This document shows positions 6,009-6,583 of a DNA stretch of 6,583 nt, piece by piece. The stretch lies in contig JACQMX010000005.1 of NCBI GenBank assembly GCA_016203375.1, positions 1 to 6,583 of the forward strand, given 5' to 3'. A program made the translations under genes and the position numbers. The notes under the pieces were generated by a model. The model worked only from the letters and a program-made list of their open reading frames with translations, was not told the origin of the DNA and did no database searches. This stretch comes from Candidatus Woesearchaeota archaeon (GTDB lineage Archaea > Nanobdellota > Nanobdellia > Woesearchaeales > UBA12501). The first letter of the stretch is position 1. Each line of letters begins with the position of its first letter.

Positions 6009-6045
6009 GTTCGCCCGTCTGCAGGAAAGAAGAGAACGGGCGAAC
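6009..6045. repeat. 10-bp inverted repeat (hairpin)
   Basis: GTTCGCCCGT (6009-6018) and ACGGGCGAAC (6036-6045) are perfect inverse copies around a purine-rich 17-nt loop. The stem is far more GC-rich than its surroundings. It is not followed by an oligo-T run on either strand, so it is not a typical terminator. Confidence 0.7.
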
Positions 6046-6064
6046 GGAATGATGCGTTAGTATT

Positions 6065-6088
6065 TTCTATATTATATTCTATATTATA
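6065..6088. repeat. AT-rich 12-nt tandem repeat
   Basis: The unit TCTATATTATAT (6066-6077) is followed directly by TCTATATTATA (6078-6088). It lies downstream of the tRNA-Val gene, just past its T6 terminator. It may be slippage, or TATA-like elements without an evident gene. Confidence 0.6.
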
Positions 6089-6098
6089 CCCACTAAAG

Positions 6099-6104
6099 AA
6101 AAAA
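6099..6104 (-). terminator. T6 terminator of tRNA-Val
   Basis: The minus strand has TTTTTT beginning 5 nt after the tRNA discriminator base (A at 6109), the usual archaeal tRNA termination arrangement. Confidence 0.65.
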
Positions 6105-6108
6105 CTAA

Positions 6109-6212
6109 TGGGCCCACCCAGATTCGAACTGGGGACCTTCTCGAGTTTGAAAACGCACCAGTAATGCTACGTTTACGTCAACGAGATGTCATAACCACTA
6201 GACCATGAGCCC
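6109..6212 (-). tRNA. tRNA-Val, anticodon GAC, with intron
   Basis: The minus strand folds as a complete cloverleaf. The acceptor stem is GGGCTCA/TGGGCCC (one T-G pair) with discriminator A73, and CCA is not encoded. The D arm is GTC/GAC; the anticodon stem is TCTCG/CGAGA; the variable loop AGGTC has 5 nt; the T arm is CCCAG-TTCGAAT-CTGGG. After removing 31 nt, the anticodon loop reads TTGACGT, giving anticodon GAC (6179-6177), which reads GUC/GUU valine codons. The mature length is 73 nt before CCA addition. The body closely resembles other archaeal tRNA-Val genes. Position 37 is G, whereas A is usual in tRNA-Val. TTTAAATA at 6239-6246 is correctly placed as promoter and T6 follows the gene. 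Confidence 0.95.
6145..6175 (-). other. tRNA-Val intron with canonical bulge-helix-bulge
   Basis: The 31-nt intron sits between positions 37 and 38. Helix TCTCG/CGAGA, bulge ACT, central 4-bp helix TTGA/TCAA, bulge CGT and helix AAACG/CGTTT form a textbook hBHBh' substrate for the archaeal splicing endonuclease. Cuts fall after the second base of each 3-nt bulge (CG^T and AC^T). The intron loop is about 14 nt and contains no gene. Confidence 0.92.
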
Positions 6213-6221
6213 GTAATAAGC

Positions 6222-6227
6222 AAAAAA
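6222..6227 (-). terminator. T6 terminator of the upstream partial gene
   Basis: TTTTTT on the minus strand lies about 35 nt after the stop codon of the partial gene, between the tRNA TATA box and the tRNA. It would stop read-through before the tRNA starts. Confidence 0.5.
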
Positions 6228-6238
6228 GAAAGGAAGGC

Positions 6239-6246
6239 TATTTAAA
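6239..6246 (-). promoter_or_regulatory. TATA box of tRNA-Val
   Basis: TTTAAATA on the minus strand is centred about 30 nt before the first tRNA base (6212), predicting transcription from about 6216. It is identical to the transporter operon box at 4875-4882. Confidence 0.65.
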
Positions 6247-6262
6247 GATTGCGGAGTATTAC

Positions 6263-6583
6263 CTATAGTTGTAATGTCCTTCTCCTATACAATCCGTACA
6301 CCAGCAATCCTGCAGTCACAATCGCCAACGCTACAATACCACCGACAGTGGGTGATGCACCTTCCTCTGGAACAAGTTCACCACCAAAGACGTTCAGCAC
6401 GCCATCCTTAAAGCGTTCAAACACACCACGCTCTTCTATTGGTGTCGTTATTTCTTTCTGCTCTCTTTGTTGCGTTACTCGAGATGTTGCTTGCGGTAAT
6501 TGCGCTGCACAAACTTTAATATCGCGCACGTCAAAGGTTACGCGGCGTTGTTGTGTGATGCTCTTCAATGTCATTTGAATGTC
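6263..6583 (-). CDS. C-terminal part of a membrane-anchored (probably surface) protein, partial
   Basis: The frame is open to the window edge, so the 106 visible residues are a C-terminal fragment; the Met at 6574 need not be the start. The first 30 residues (LKSITQQRRVTFDVRDIKV...) have a beta-strand-like alternation. A polar linker rich in Gln, Glu, Thr and Pro follows (about 30-78), then one hydrophobic helix at about 79-99 (TVGGIVALAIVTAGLLVYGLY) and a basic tail RRR. This is the layout of an archaeal extracellular protein held by a C-terminal membrane anchor with a positive cytoplasmic end. No PGF-type sorting motif is seen. The domain family cannot be named from this fragment. Confidence 0.7.
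   Translation of the reverse strand, partial: DIQMTLKSITQQRRVTFDVRDIKVCAAQLPQATSRVTQQREQKEITTPIEERGVFERFKDGVLNVFGGELVPEEGASPTVGGIVALAIVTAGLLVYGLYRRRTLQL

Larger units (their letters stand above)
5913..6098. other. Spacer between tRNA-Val and the PH-like gene
   Basis: No supported gene is present. The spacer holds a 10-bp hairpin (6009-6045) and an AT-rich 12-nt tandem repeat (6065-6088), given as separate entries. The open frame at 5964-6164 runs into the tRNA and is rejected. Confidence 0.5.

Noticed and set aside
6145..6160. Alternative anticodon loop TTTTCAA (anticodon TTC, Glu)
   Set aside because: It has no matching anticodon stem; the bulge-helix-bulge pairing places these bases in the intron and leaves GAC as anticodon, consistent with the Val-like tRNA body.
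5964..6164. Rightward 66-codon open frame
   Set aside because: It runs through the hairpin and antisense into the tRNA-Val gene and intron, with no start signals.
1..6583. CRISPR array, transposase, phage or defence genes
   Set aside because: No regularly spaced direct repeats and no coding frame with transposase, nuclease or phage features were seen on either strand.

Overview
The window comes from an archaeon, most plausibly a small-genome DPANN-type lineage (Woesearchaeota or Pacearchaeota would fit, but this is inference). The evidence is a set of typically archaeal genes (AMP phosphorylase, the DTD2/DtdA-type D-aminoacyl-tRNA deacylase, a circularly permuted GTPase), a tRNA-Val with a bulge-helix-bulge intron and no encoded CCA, oligo-T terminators, and promoters of the form AAACC/AACC + TTTWAATA about 26 nt upstream of starts, several of them apparently leaderless. 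Protein coding is dense and of moderate GC.

Layout. 1-69: promoter of a rightward operon. 70-828: circularly permuted YlqF/YawG-type GTPase, followed 5 nt later by dtdA (834-1658). dtdA meets, tail to tail with a 4-nt overlap, a small leftward gene (1655-2059) for a two-helix membrane protein with a perfect 3-4 heptad cytoplasmic or external coiled coil. 2060-2253 holds that gene's promoter and an oligo-T terminator for the next leftward operon: an AI-2E/PerM-family transporter (3740-4843) that overlaps the AMP phosphorylase gene (2254-3756) by 17 nt. 4887-5372 has no convincing protein gene. It contains a chain of hairpins (4963-5149) ending in T6, a candidate structured RNA of uncertain strand, and then a 132-nt island of nested inverted repeats (5246-5377) that runs into the 3' end of a leftward membrane/bacterial-PH-like gene (5373-5855). 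5895-6098 is noncoding apart from a strong hairpin and an AT-rich tandem repeat. 6109-6212 is tRNA-Val(GAC), leftward, with a 31-nt intron. 6263-6583 is the 3' end of a leftward gene for a membrane-anchored protein that continues past the window.

Functionally the right-hand operon at the start concerns translation (ribosome assembly GTPase plus tRNA proofreading). The leftward pair includes the first enzyme of the archaeal AMP (nucleotide salvage/ribose-1,5-bisphosphate) pathway. The other products are membrane proteins of unknown role. No CRISPR array, transposase, phage gene or defence cassette is visible. The parts that existing gene families do not explain are the hairpin chain and the palindrome island between 4.96 and 5.38 kb.
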